Shown: positions 1 to 7,292 of the stretch, in pieces
How positions within the stretch are numbered: the first letter of the stretch is position 1
Layout: each line of letters opens with the position of its first letter
Assembly (NCBI GenBank): GCA_900618425.1
Contig: UZAN01000305.1
Location: forward strand, 1-10,968
Direction of reading: 5' to 3'
Origin: Echinostoma caproni
Lineage: Eukaryota > Platyhelminthes > Trematoda > Plagiorchiida > Echinostomatidae
DNA: 10,968 nt
Position numbers and translations under genes: made by a program
Notes under the pieces: generated by a model
The model's input: only the letters and a program-made list of their open reading frames with translations
The model's database searches: none
Told to the model about the DNA's origin: nothing

Positions 1-193
1 CGATTCAGCTTCAAAGCTGTATCTGTGGAACACATTCCATCTTGGTACATACTTCTAGAAATATTTTGACCACCTATTTACTAAATGAATTAGTCATTAC
101 CTCGTCTTCGCTCGAATTTCTTGATTAAACCTTCCGCCACATGAAAACCAGCTGCCTGTGACCACTTTCTAAACGGAATCTCTATCAGTACAC
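1..193 (+). repeat. Full monomer, divergent
   Basis: This is a 193-bp unit with all three blocks. Block B is unusually divergent: it reads 'tgaattagtcattacctcg' and 'cttgattaaaccttccgcc' where the consensus has 'tgaattactccccacctcg' and 'gttgactaaacttcgtggc'. The array is already in progress at base 1, so the window starts inside it. Confidence 0.93.
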
Positions 194-384
194 CGATTCA
201 GCTTCAAAGCTGTATCTGTGGAACACATTTCATCTTGGTACATACTCGAAGTATTGGTGATCACCTACTTAGTATTTGAATTGCTGCCCACCACGGTATC
301 GCTCGAACGTGTTGAGTGAACTTCGTGGCAGATGGAAACCAGGTTCATGTGACCACTTTCTAAGCAGAATCTCTATGAGTACAC
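194..384 (+). repeat. Full monomer, second subfamily
   Basis: This 191-bp unit carries the second-subfamily markers 'gtgatcacctac', 'gttgagtgaac' and 'tatgagtacac' in place of 'gtgaccactta', 'gttgactaaac' and 'tatcagtacac'. The same marker set recurs at 6983-7174, 7779-7971 and 8816-8999. Confidence 0.92.
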
Positions 385-638
385 CGGTTCAGTTTCAACG
401 CTGTATCTGTGGAACACACTCCATCTTGGTACATACTCCTAGAAGTATCATGACCAATTATTCACTTGCACATCTATTACTCACTACGTTTCGCTCTAAC
501 CTGTTGGGTGAACTTCGTGGCACATGCACACCAGGTGCCTGTGACCACTTTCTAAACAGAACATGTTGAGTGAACTTCGTGGCACATGCACACCAGGTGC
601 CTGTGACCACTTTCTAAACAGAATCTTTATGAGTACAC
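385..638 (+). repeat. Monomer extended by a 62-bp tandem duplication
   Basis: The unit is 254 bp because the end of block B plus the start of block C is present twice. 'tgttgggtgaac' at 502 and 'tgttgagtgaac' at 564 begin copies 62 bp apart. The junction reads 'aaacagaacatgttgag', with 'gaac' as possible microhomology. The dyad is damaged in this unit ('cggttcagtttcaacgctg'). Confidence 0.92.
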
Positions 639-1027
639 CGATTGAGCTTCAAAGCTGTATCTGTGGAACACATTCCATCCTGGTATAACTCCTAGAGATA
701 TTGTGATCACTTAATTACTATTTGAATTACTCCTCACCACGTTTTCGCTCGAAAGTGGGTACTACTCCTAGAAGTATTGTGACCACTTATTTACTATTTG
801 AATTACTCCCCACCTCGTCTTCGCAATCCTAGAAGTATTGTGATCACTTATTTACTATTTGAATTACTCCCCACCTCGTCTTCGCTCGAATTTGTTGACT
901 AAACTATCGTGGCACATGCAAACCAGGTGCCTGTGACCACTTTCTAAATAGAATCTCTATCAGTAACGTGGACCATGCAAACCAGGTGCCTGTGACCACT
1001 TTCTAAACAGAATCTCTATCACTACAC
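639..1027 (+). repeat. Composite unit with three ~60-bp steps
   Basis: The unit is 389 bp, close to one monomer plus three steps. The first block B (second subfamily) breaks off after 'cgctcgaaagtggg' near 755 and restarts at the CTAG dyad. The dyad plus first part of block B then occurs at 766 and again at 827, an offset of 61. Block C with its 'catgcaaacc' lead occurs at 915 and again at 974, an offset of 59. Confidence 0.9.
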
Positions 1028-1174
1028 CGATTCCATTCCATTTTGGTACATACTCTTGGACATATTGTGACCACTTATTCACTATTTGAATTACTCCCAA
1101 CCTCGCTAGAAGTATTGTGACCACTTATTTACTATTTGAATTACTCCGCACACCGTCATTCTCTATCAGTACAC
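1028..1174 (+). repeat. Shortened unit lacking the 22-bp dyad
   Basis: The unit is 147 bp. It opens 'cgattccattccattttgg', so most of the dyad and 'tggaacac' were deleted between 'cgattc' and 'cattcca'. Part of block B is then duplicated through the junction 'cccaacctcgctagaagta' near 1106. Most of the end of block B and the start of block C are missing: 'caccgtcat' joins directly to 'tctctatcag' near 1159. Confidence 0.88.
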
Positions 1175-1619
1175 CGATTCAGCTTCAAAGCTGTATCTGT
1201 GGAACACATTCCATCTTGGGTCATACTCCTAGAAGTATTGTGACCACTTATTTACTATTAGAATTACTCCCCACCTCGTCTTCGCTCGAATCTGTTGACT
1301 AAACTTCGTGGCACATGCAAAAATTACTCCTCACCACGTTTTCGCTCGAATTTGTTGACTCAACTTCGTGGCACATGCAAATCAGGTGCCTGTGACCACT
1401 TTCTAAACAGAATCTCTATCAGTTCACCGATCCAGCTTCAAAGCTGTATCTGTGGAACACATTCGATCCAAAAGATACTCCTTGAATTATCATGACCAAT
1501 TATTTACTTTTTGAATTACTCCTCACCACGTTTTCGCTGTTACCTGTTGACTGAACTTCGTAGCACATGCAAACCACGTGCCTGTGACCACTTTCCAAAC
1601 AGAATCTCTATCAGTACAC
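1175..1619 (+). repeat. One extended unit (253 bp) and one full monomer (192 bp)
   Basis: Unit 1175-1427 carries block B twice in part: 'aattactcc' begins at 1262 and again at 1322, an offset of 60. The two copies differ (cccacctcgtcttcg against tcaccacgttttcg; gactaaac against gactcaac), so the step joined two subtypes. Unit 1428-1619 is full length but has a rearranged stretch 'acattcgatccaaaag' in block A and 'cgctgttacctg' in block B. Confidence 0.9.
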
Positions 1620-1866
1620 CGATTCAGCTTCAAAGCTGTATCTGTGGAACACATTCACTGGTACATAGTACCCCGATTCAGCTTCAAAGCTGTATCTGTG
1701 GAACACATTCCATCTTGGTACATACTTCCAGAAGTATTGTGACCACTTATTTGCTGTTTGATTTATTCCCCACTTCTTGTTCCCTCGAATTTTTTGACTG
1801 AACTTTGCGGCACTTGCGTACCAGTTGCCTGTGACCACTTTCTAAACAGAATCTCTATCAGTACAC
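1620..1866 (+). repeat. Block-A short unit (54 bp) plus full monomer (193 bp)
   Basis: The short unit 1620-1673 stops after 'actggtacatagtacc' and joins the next 'ccgattcag'. This resembles the recurrent 'ggtacataagtaccccg' junction seen elsewhere, with small deletions. Unit 1674-1866 is a complete monomer with a divergent block B ending 'gactgaactttgcggcac'. Confidence 0.9.
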
Positions 1867-2277
1867 CGATTCAGCTTCAAAGCCATCTGTGGAACACAAT
1901 CCATCTTGGCTACATACTCCTACAAGTATTGTGACCACTTATGCATGTGGCTGTGACCACTTTATAAACAGAACCTCTATCAGTACACCGATTCAGCTTC
2001 AAAGCTGTACTGTGGAACACAATCCATCTTGGTACATACTCCTACAAGTATTGTGACCACTTATGCATTTTTTCATACTCCTCACCTCGTTTTCCCTCGA
2101 ATCATTTGACTAAACATCGTGGCACATGCAAACCAGTAAACCGGCCTCGTTTTCGCTCGAATCGCTATTGTGACCACCTATGCATTATTTAACTTACTCC
2201 TCACCTCGTTTTCGCTCGAATCATGTGCAAACCAGGTAGCTGTGACCACTTTCTAAACAGAACCTCGATCAGTACAC
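1867..2277 (+). repeat. Rearranged pair with 'ttatgcat' block-B variants
   Basis: Unit 1867-1988 (122 bp) lacks most of block B: 'cttatgcatgtggctgtgac' joins the block-B start to the block-C lead, with 'atgca' as possible microhomology. Unit 1989-2277 (289 bp) has three copies of the middle of block B, with 't[c/g]cctcgaat'-like landmarks at 2093, 2153 and 2212, offsets of 60 and 59. The variant 'cttatgcatt' / 'cctatgcatt' is confined to this neighbourhood, which suggests local copying. Third-subfamily markers 'aatcatttgac' and 'caggtagctg' are present. Confidence 0.87.
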
Positions 2278-2605
2278 CGATTCAGCTTCAAAGCTGTATC
2301 TGTGGAACACATTCCATCTTGGTGCATAAGTACCCCGATTCAGCTTCAAAGCTGTATCTGTGGAACACATTCCATCTTGGTACATACCGCTTGAAGCAGT
2401 GTGCTTACTTATGTACTATTTGAATTACTCCTCACCACGTTTTCGCTCGAATTTGTTGACTCAACTTCGTGGCAATTGTGACCACTTATTTACTATTTGA
2501 ATTACTCCCCACTTCGTCTTCGCTCGAATCTGTTTACTGAACTTCGCGGCATATGCATACCAGGTGCCTGTGACCACTTTCTAAACAGAATCTCTATCAG
2601 TACAC
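2278..2605 (+). repeat. Block-A short unit (58 bp) plus extended unit (270 bp)
   Basis: Unit 2278-2335 ends in the recurrent junction form 'ggtgcataagtaccccg'. Unit 2336-2605 repeats the start and middle of block B: 'gtgcttacttatg' at 2401 and 'gtgaccacttatt' at 2478 are 77 bp apart, one of the few steps outside 57-65 bp. The joint is 'cgtggcaattgtgacc'. Confidence 0.9.
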
Positions 2606-3134
2606 CGATTCAGCTTCGAGCTGTATCTGTGAAACACAATCCATCTTGGTGCATACTCCTACAAGTATCGTGACCACTTATTAACTAGCAGATTCCATCT
2701 TGGTACATACTCCCACAAGTATCGTGACCACTTATTAACTAGCAGAATTATTAACACGGTTTCGCTCGAATCATTTGACTAAATATCGTGACCACTTATT
2801 AACTGCCGAATTATTACCCACCACGTTTCGCTCGAATCATTTGACTAAAATTTTGTGGCACATGCAAACCAGGTAGCTGTGACCACTTTCTAAACAGAAC
2901 CCTATATCAGTACCTAAACTCCGTGGCACATGCAAACCAGGTAGCTGTGACCACTTTCTAAACAGAACCTCTATCAGTACACTTGCTACATACTCCTAGA
3001 ATTAATGTGATCACTTATTTACTATATGAATTACTCCCCACCTCGTCTTCGCTCGAATCCGTTGACTAAACCTCGTGGCAAATGCAAACCAGGTGCCTGT
3101 GACCACTTTCTAAACAGAATCTCTATCAGTACAC
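2606..3134 (+). repeat. Large composite, third subfamily, one dyad missing
   Basis: Over 529 bp there is only one 22-bp dyad (damaged, 'cttcgagctg'). 'gtgaccacttattaact' begins at 2670, 2724 and 2788, offsets of 54 and 64. 'gtggcacatgcaaaccagg' occurs at 2855 and 2923, an offset of 68. At about 2982 block C ('cagtacac') joins 'ttgctacatac' directly, deleting the first ~43 bp of block A; the rest to 3134 is an otherwise complete monomer of the main type. The earlier part carries the third-subfamily markers 'gaattattacccaccacg', 'aatcatttgac' and 'caggtagctg'. Confidence 0.87.
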
Positions 3135-3398
3135 CGATCGCGGCAAATGCAAACCAGGTGCCTGTGGCCACTTTCTAAACAGAATCTCTATCAGTACACC
3201 GATTCACCTGCAATTGCAAACCAGGTGCCTGTGGCCACTTTCTAAACAGAATCTCTATCAGTACACCGATTCAGGAACTACGTGGCACGTTCAAACCAGG
3301 TGCCTGTGACCACTTTCTAAACAGAATCTCTATCAGTACACCGATTCAGCCTTAACCAGGTGCCTGTGACCACTTTCTAAACAGAATCTCTATCACAC
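3135..3398 (+). repeat. Mini-array 1: four block-C fragments of 57-73 bp
   Basis: Units 3135-3199, 3200-3268, 3269-3341 and 3342-3398 each keep 'aaccaggtgcctgtg', 'ccactttctaaacagaat' and the end of block C but drop almost all of blocks A and B. The lead after 'cgat' differs each time: 'cgatcgcggcaaatg', 'cgattcacctgcaattg', 'cgattcaggaactacgtgg' and 'cgattcagccttaacc'. The first two share 'cctgtggccac' for 'cctgtgaccac', showing one was copied from the other. Different breakpoints with similar sizes argue for repeated independent events. Confidence 0.9.
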
Positions 3399-3649
3399 CG
3401 ATTCCAGCTTGAAAGCTGTGTCTGTGGAACACATTCCATCTTGGGTCTATCAGTACACCGATCCAGCTTCAAAGCTGTATCTGTGGAACACATTCCATCT
3501 TGGTACTAATCCTAGAAGTATTGTGACCACTTATTTACTATTTGAATTACTCCCCACCTCGTCTTCGCTTGAATCTGTTGACTAAACTTCGTGGCACATG
3601 CAAACCAGGTGCCTGTGACACTTTCTAAACAGAATCTCTATCACTACAC
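3399..3649 (+). repeat. Block-A short unit (60 bp) plus full monomer (191 bp)
   Basis: Unit 3399-3458 joins 'ccatcttggg' to 'tctatcagtacac', so the end of A, all of B and most of C are absent. Unit 3459-3649 is full length and close to the main consensus, with 'ggtactaatcctag' in block A and 'gtgacacttt' in block C (one base lost). Confidence 0.92.
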
Positions 3650-4027
3650 CGATCCAGCTTCAAAGCTGTATAGTGGAACACATTCCATCTTGGTACATAC
3701 TCCTAGAAGTATTGTGACCACTTATTTACTATTTGGAACACATTCCATCTTGGTTCATACTCCTAGAAGTATTGTGACCACTTATTTACTATTCGAATTA
3801 CTCCCCACCTCGTCTTCGCTCGAATTTGTAGATTCAGTGTGACCACTTATTTACTATTTGAATTACTCCCCACCTCGTCTTCGCTCGAATTTGTTAACTC
3901 AACTTCGTGGCACATGCAAACCAGGTGCCTGTGACCACTTTCTAAACAGCATATCTCACTCAACTTCGTGGCACATGCAAACCAGGTGCCTGTGACCACT
4001 TTGTAAACAGCATATCTGTCAGTACAC
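3650..4027 (+). repeat. Composite unit with three ~60-bp steps
   Basis: The unit is 378 bp. 'tggaacacattcc' occurs at 3674 and 3734 (offset 60). 'gtgaccacttatt' occurs at 3774 and 3839 (offset 65), through the private joint 'tgtagattcagtgtgacc' at 3827-3844. 'actcaacttcgtggcac' occurs at 3897 and 3958 (offset 61). The second 'tggaacac' copy has the private change 'ttggttcatac', found again near 9104. Confidence 0.9.
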
Positions 4028-4336
4028 CGATCCCGCTTCAAAGCTGTATCTGTGGAACACATTCCATCTTGGTACATAAGTACCCCGATTCAGCTTCAAA
4101 GCTGTATCTGTGGAACACATTCCATCTTGGTACATACACCCAGAAGTATTGTGACCACTTATTCACTATTTGAATTACTCCCCACCTCGTCTTCGCTCGA
4201 ATCTTTTGACTAAACTTCGTGGCACATGGCGAATTACTCCTCACCTCGTCTTCGCTCGAATTTGTTGACTCAACTTCGTGGCACATGCACTCAGGTGGCT
4301 GTGACCACTTTCTAAACAGAATCTCTATCACTACAC
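4028..4336 (+). repeat. Block-A short unit (58 bp) plus extended unit (251 bp)
   Basis: Unit 4028-4085 opens with the private variant 'cgatcccgcttcaaag' and ends in the recurrent junction 'ggtacataagtaccccg'. Unit 4086-4336 has block B partly doubled: 'tcgctcgaat' at 4193 and 4252, offset 59, through the joint 'ggcacatggcgaattac'. The short unit and its neighbour up to about 4139 match 10072-10183. Confidence 0.91.
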
Positions 4337-4527
4337 CGATCCAGCTTCAAAGCTGTATCTGTGGAACGTTCCATCTTGGTACATACTCCTAGACATATTG
4401 TGACCACTTATTCACTATTTGAATTACTGCCCACATCGTCTTCGCTCGAATTTGTTGAATAAATTTCATGGCACATGCATATCAGGTGCATGTGACCACT
4501 TTCTAAACAGAATCTCTATCAGTACAC
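4337..4527 (+). repeat. Full monomer (191 bp)
   Basis: All three blocks are present. It shows 'gtggaacgttccatc', a small deletion in block A, and 'gttgaataaatttcatgg' in block B. Its block C leads straight into mini-array 2. Confidence 0.92.
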
Positions 4528-4770
4528 CGTTGGTACATGCAAACCAGGTGCCTGTGACCACTTTCTAAACAGAATCTCTATCAGTACACCGAACACATGC
4601 ATACCAGGTGCCTGTGACCACTTTCTAAACAGAATCTCTATCAGTACACCGATGACATGCAAACCAGGTGCCTGTGACCACTTTCTAAACAGAATCTCTA
4701 TCTCAACTTCGTGGCAGATGCAAACCAGGTGCCTGTGACCACTTTCTAAACAGAATCTCTATCAGTACAC
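4528..4770 (+). repeat. Mini-array 2: four block-C fragments of ~60 bp
   Basis: Units begin at 4528, 4590, 4650 and about 4703. Each consists of 'acatgcaaaccaggtgcctg' plus block C, lacking blocks A and most of B. The joints differ: 'caccgttggtacatgc', 'caccgaacacatgc', 'caccgatgacatgc' and 'ctctatctcaacttcg'. None contains the 22-bp dyad. The dyad returns at 4771. Confidence 0.91.
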
Positions 4771-5083
4771 CGATTCAACTTCAAAGCTGTATCTGTGGAA
4801 CACATTCCATCTTGGTACATAAGTACCCCGATTCAGCTTCAAAGCTGTATCTGTGGAACACATTCCATCTTGGTACATACACTTAGAAGTATTGTGACCA
4901 CTTATTCACTATCGAATTACTCCCAACCTCGTCTTCGCTCGAATCTCCTGCTAAACTTCGTGGCACATGCAAACCAGGTGCCTGTGACCATTTTCTAAAC
5001 AGAATCTCTATGACTCAACTTCGTGGCACATGCAAACCAGGTGCCTGTGACCACTTTTCTAAACGGAATCTCTATCAGTACAC
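4771..5083 (+). repeat. Block-A short unit (58 bp) plus extended unit (255 bp)
   Basis: Unit 4771-4828 ends in the recurrent junction 'ggtacataagtaccccg'. Unit 4829-5083 has the end of block B and start of block C doubled: 'caggtgcctg' at 4975 and 5038, offset 63, through the joint 'ctctatgactcaacttcg'. Confidence 0.91.
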
Positions 5084-5457
5084 CGATCCAGCTTCAAAGC
5101 TGTATCTGTGGAACACATTCCCTAAATAGAATCTCTATCAGTACACCGATTCAGCTTCAAAGCTGTATCTGTGGAACACATTCCATATTGGTAGTCTATC
5201 AGTACACCGATCCAGCTTCAAAGCTGTATCTGTGGAACACATTCCATCTTGGTATTACTCTCAGAAGTATTGTGACCCTTTATTTACTAATTGTATTACT
5301 CCCAACCTCGTCTTCGCTCGAATCTGTTGACTAAACTTCGTGGCACATGCCAACCAGGTGCCTGTGACCACTTTCTAAACAGAATCTCTATCAGTATACC
5401 GATTCAGCTTCAACCAGGTGCCTGTGACCACTTTCTAAACAGAACTCTATCATTCAC
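5084..5457 (+). repeat. Two block-A short units, a full monomer, one block-C short unit
   Basis: Unit 5084-5146 (63 bp) joins 'aacacattcc' to 'ctaaatagaatc'. Unit 5147-5207 (61 bp) joins 'ttggtag' to 'tctatcag'. Unit 5208-5399 (192 bp) is complete, with 'ggtattactctcag' in block A. Unit 5400-5457 (58 bp) joins 'cagcttcaa' to 'ccaggtgcctg', with 'caa' as possible microhomology. Four different breakpoint pairs give three fragments of nearly equal size around a full unit. Confidence 0.9.
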
Positions 5458-5774
5458 CGATCCATCTTCAAAGCTGTATCTGTGGAACACATTCCATCTT
5501 GGTACATACTACGAGAAGTATTGTAACCACCTATTTACAACTCGAATTAATCCTCACCACTTTTGCGCTCGAATTTGTTGACTCAACTTCGTGGCACATG
5601 CAAACCAGGTGCCTGTGACCACTGTCGCTCCAATCTGTTGACTAAACTTCGCGGCACATGCAAACCAGGTGCCTGTGACCACTTCCTAAACAGAATCTCT
5701 ATCAGTACACCGATTCAGCTTCAAAGCTGTATCTGTGGAACACCACTTTCTAAACAGAATCTCTATCAGTACAC
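5458..5774 (+). repeat. Extended unit (253 bp) plus short unit (64 bp)
   Basis: In 5458-5710 the block-B end is doubled: 'caggtgcctg' at 5606 and 5666, offset 60, through the joint 'gaccactgtcgctccaat'. Unit 5711-5774 joins 'gtggaacac' to 'cactttctaaacag', with 'cac' shared by both sides. Confidence 0.91.
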
Positions 5775-6279
5775 CGATTCAGCTTCAAAGCTGTATCTGT
5801 GGAACACATTCCACATTGGTGCATACTACTAGAACTATTGTGACCACTTATTTACTATTTGAATTACTCCCAACCTCGTCTTCGCTCGAATCTGTAGATT
5901 CAGTGTGACCACTTATTTACTATTTGAATTACTCCCCACCTCGTCTTCGCTCGAATTTGTTTGCCAAACCTCGTGGCACATGCAAACCAGGTGCCTGTGA
6001 CCACTTTCTAAACAGAATCTCTATCACTACTCGATTCAGCTTCAAAGCTGTATCTTTGGAACACATTCCGTCTTGGTACATACTCCTAGAAGTATTGTGA
6101 CCACTTATTTACTATTTGAATTACTTCCTACTTCGTCTTCGCTAGGAAGTTTTGACTAAACTTCGTGGCACATGCGAACCAGGTGCCTGTGACCACTTTC
6201 TAAACAGAATCATATCAGTACACCGATTCAGCTTCAGCTGTATCTGTGGAAACATCAAACAGAATCTCTATCAGTACAC
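5775..6279 (+). repeat. Extended unit (257 bp), full monomer (192 bp), short unit (56 bp)
   Basis: Unit 5775-6031 has block B doubled, 'gtgacc' at 5840 and 5905 (offset 65), through the private joint 'tgtagattcagtgtgacc' at 5893-5910, which also occurs at 3827 and 9932. Unit 6032-6223 is complete, with a changed stretch 'cgctaggaagttttgac'. Unit 6224-6279 has a shortened dyad ('cttcagctg') and joins 'gtggaaacat' to 'caaacagaatc'. Confidence 0.9.
6080..6095. repeat. 16-bp dyad centred on CTAG (representative copy)
   Basis: The sequence ATACTCCTAGAAGTAT pairs at 7 of 8 arm positions around the CTAG centre. It recurs in most block-A copies, for example 49-64 in a variant form. In many ~58-66-bp block-A units this dyad is the place where the unit is cut short and joined to the next 'cgattcag', which links it to breakpoint formation by position. 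The link to mechanism is inference. Confidence 0.7.
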
Positions 6280-6529
6280 CGATTCAGCTTCAAATCTGTA
6301 TCTGTGGAACACATTCCAACTTGGTACATACTCCTAGAAGTATTCTGATCACTTATATACGATTTGAATAACTCCTCATAACGTTTTCGCTCGAATCTGT
6401 TGACTCCACATATGCAAATTTTAAATTATTCCCCACTTCGTTGTCGCTCGAATCCTTTGACTAAACTTCGTGGCACATGCAAAGCAGTTAGCTGTGACCA
6501 CCTTCTAAACAGAACCTCTATCAGTACAC
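6280..6529 (+). repeat. Extended unit (250 bp) with a private block-B variant
   Basis: 'tcgctcgaat' or its equivalent occurs at 6387 and 6444, offset 57, through an AT-rich joint 'catatgcaaattttaaatt'. The first block B has the private set 'attctgatcacttatatac', 'tgaataactcctcataacg' and 'gttgactccac', found again at about 8004-8071. The second copy leans to the third subfamily ('gttagctgtgacc', 'aacctctatc'). Confidence 0.9.
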
Positions 6530-6982
6530 CGATTCAGATTCAAAGCTGTATCTGTGGAACACATTCCATCTTGGTACATATTCCTAGAAGTATTGTGACC
6601 ACTTATTTACTATACGAATTACTCCTCACCACGTTTTCGCTCGAATTTGTTGACTCAACTTCGTGGCACATGCACCCAGGTGCCTGTGACCACTTTCTAA
6701 ACAGAATCTCTATCACTACACCGATTCAGCTTCAAGGTGGAACACATTCCATCTTGGTACATACTATTAGAAGTATTGTGACCACTTATTTACTATGTGA
6801 ATTACTCCCCACCTCGTCTTCGCTCGAATGTGTTGACTGAACTTCGTGGCACATGCAAACCAGGTGCCTGTGATCATTTTCTAAACAGAATCTCTATCAG
6901 TACACCGATTCAGCTTCAAAGCTGTATCTGTGGAAACCATCCATCTTGGTGCATTTTCCAAACAGGATCTCTATGAGTACAC
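6530..6982 (+). repeat. Two full monomers (192 and 184 bp) and a short unit (77 bp)
   Basis: Unit 6530-6721 is complete, with 'cagattcaaag' in the dyad. Unit 6722-6905 lacks 8-9 bp of the dyad's right arm ('cttcaaggtggaac'). Unit 6906-6982 joins 'ttggtgcat' to 'tttccaaacagg' and ends in second-subfamily 'tatgagtacac', matching the unit that follows. Confidence 0.92.
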
Positions 6983-7292
6983 CGATTCAGCTTCAAAGCT
7001 GTATCTGTGGAACACATTCCATCCTGGTATAACTCCTAGGGATATTAGGATCACTTAATTACTATTTGAATTACTCCTCACCAAGTTATCGCTCGAACCC
7101 GTTGAGTGAACTTCGTGGCACACGCATACCAGTTGCATGTGATCACTTTCTAAACAGAATCTCTGTGAGTACACCGATTGAGCTTCAAAGCTGTATCTGT
7201 GGAACACATTCCATCTTGGTACATAAGTACCCCGATTCAGCTTCAAAGCTGTATCTGTGGAACACATTCCATCTTGGTACATACACCAGCAC
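6983..7292 (+). repeat. Second-subfamily monomer (192 bp) plus two block-A short units
   Basis: Unit 6983-7174 carries 'ccatcctggtataactcc', 'ggatcacttaattac' and 'gttgagtgaac', the same private set as at 670-760. Unit 7175-7232 (58 bp) ends in the recurrent junction 'ggtacataagtaccccg'. Unit 7233-7292 (60 bp) ends 'ggtacatacaccagcaccg'. The full unit at 7293 follows. Confidence 0.92.

Noticed and set aside
4038..4331. Open frames on the minus strand (also 1611-1838, 7055-7342).
   Set aside because: They are the reverse complement of the same repeat and have the same repeated peptide pieces. Their length follows from the lack of stops in block A on that strand.
6412..6419. Octamer ATGCAAAT, also near 1375 and 9262, as a transcription factor site.
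   Set aside because: It arises by single-base or junction changes in 'catgcaaacc' of the monomer and is not a consistent feature.
6400..6840. Open frame of 146 codons, and similar frames such as 9262-9621 and 5023-5334, as possible genes.
   Set aside because: All are translations of the satellite. The same peptide pieces recur in every one, they start and stop at arbitrary monomer positions, and a 193-bp period changes frame at each unit. No codon-level constraint or gene context is visible.
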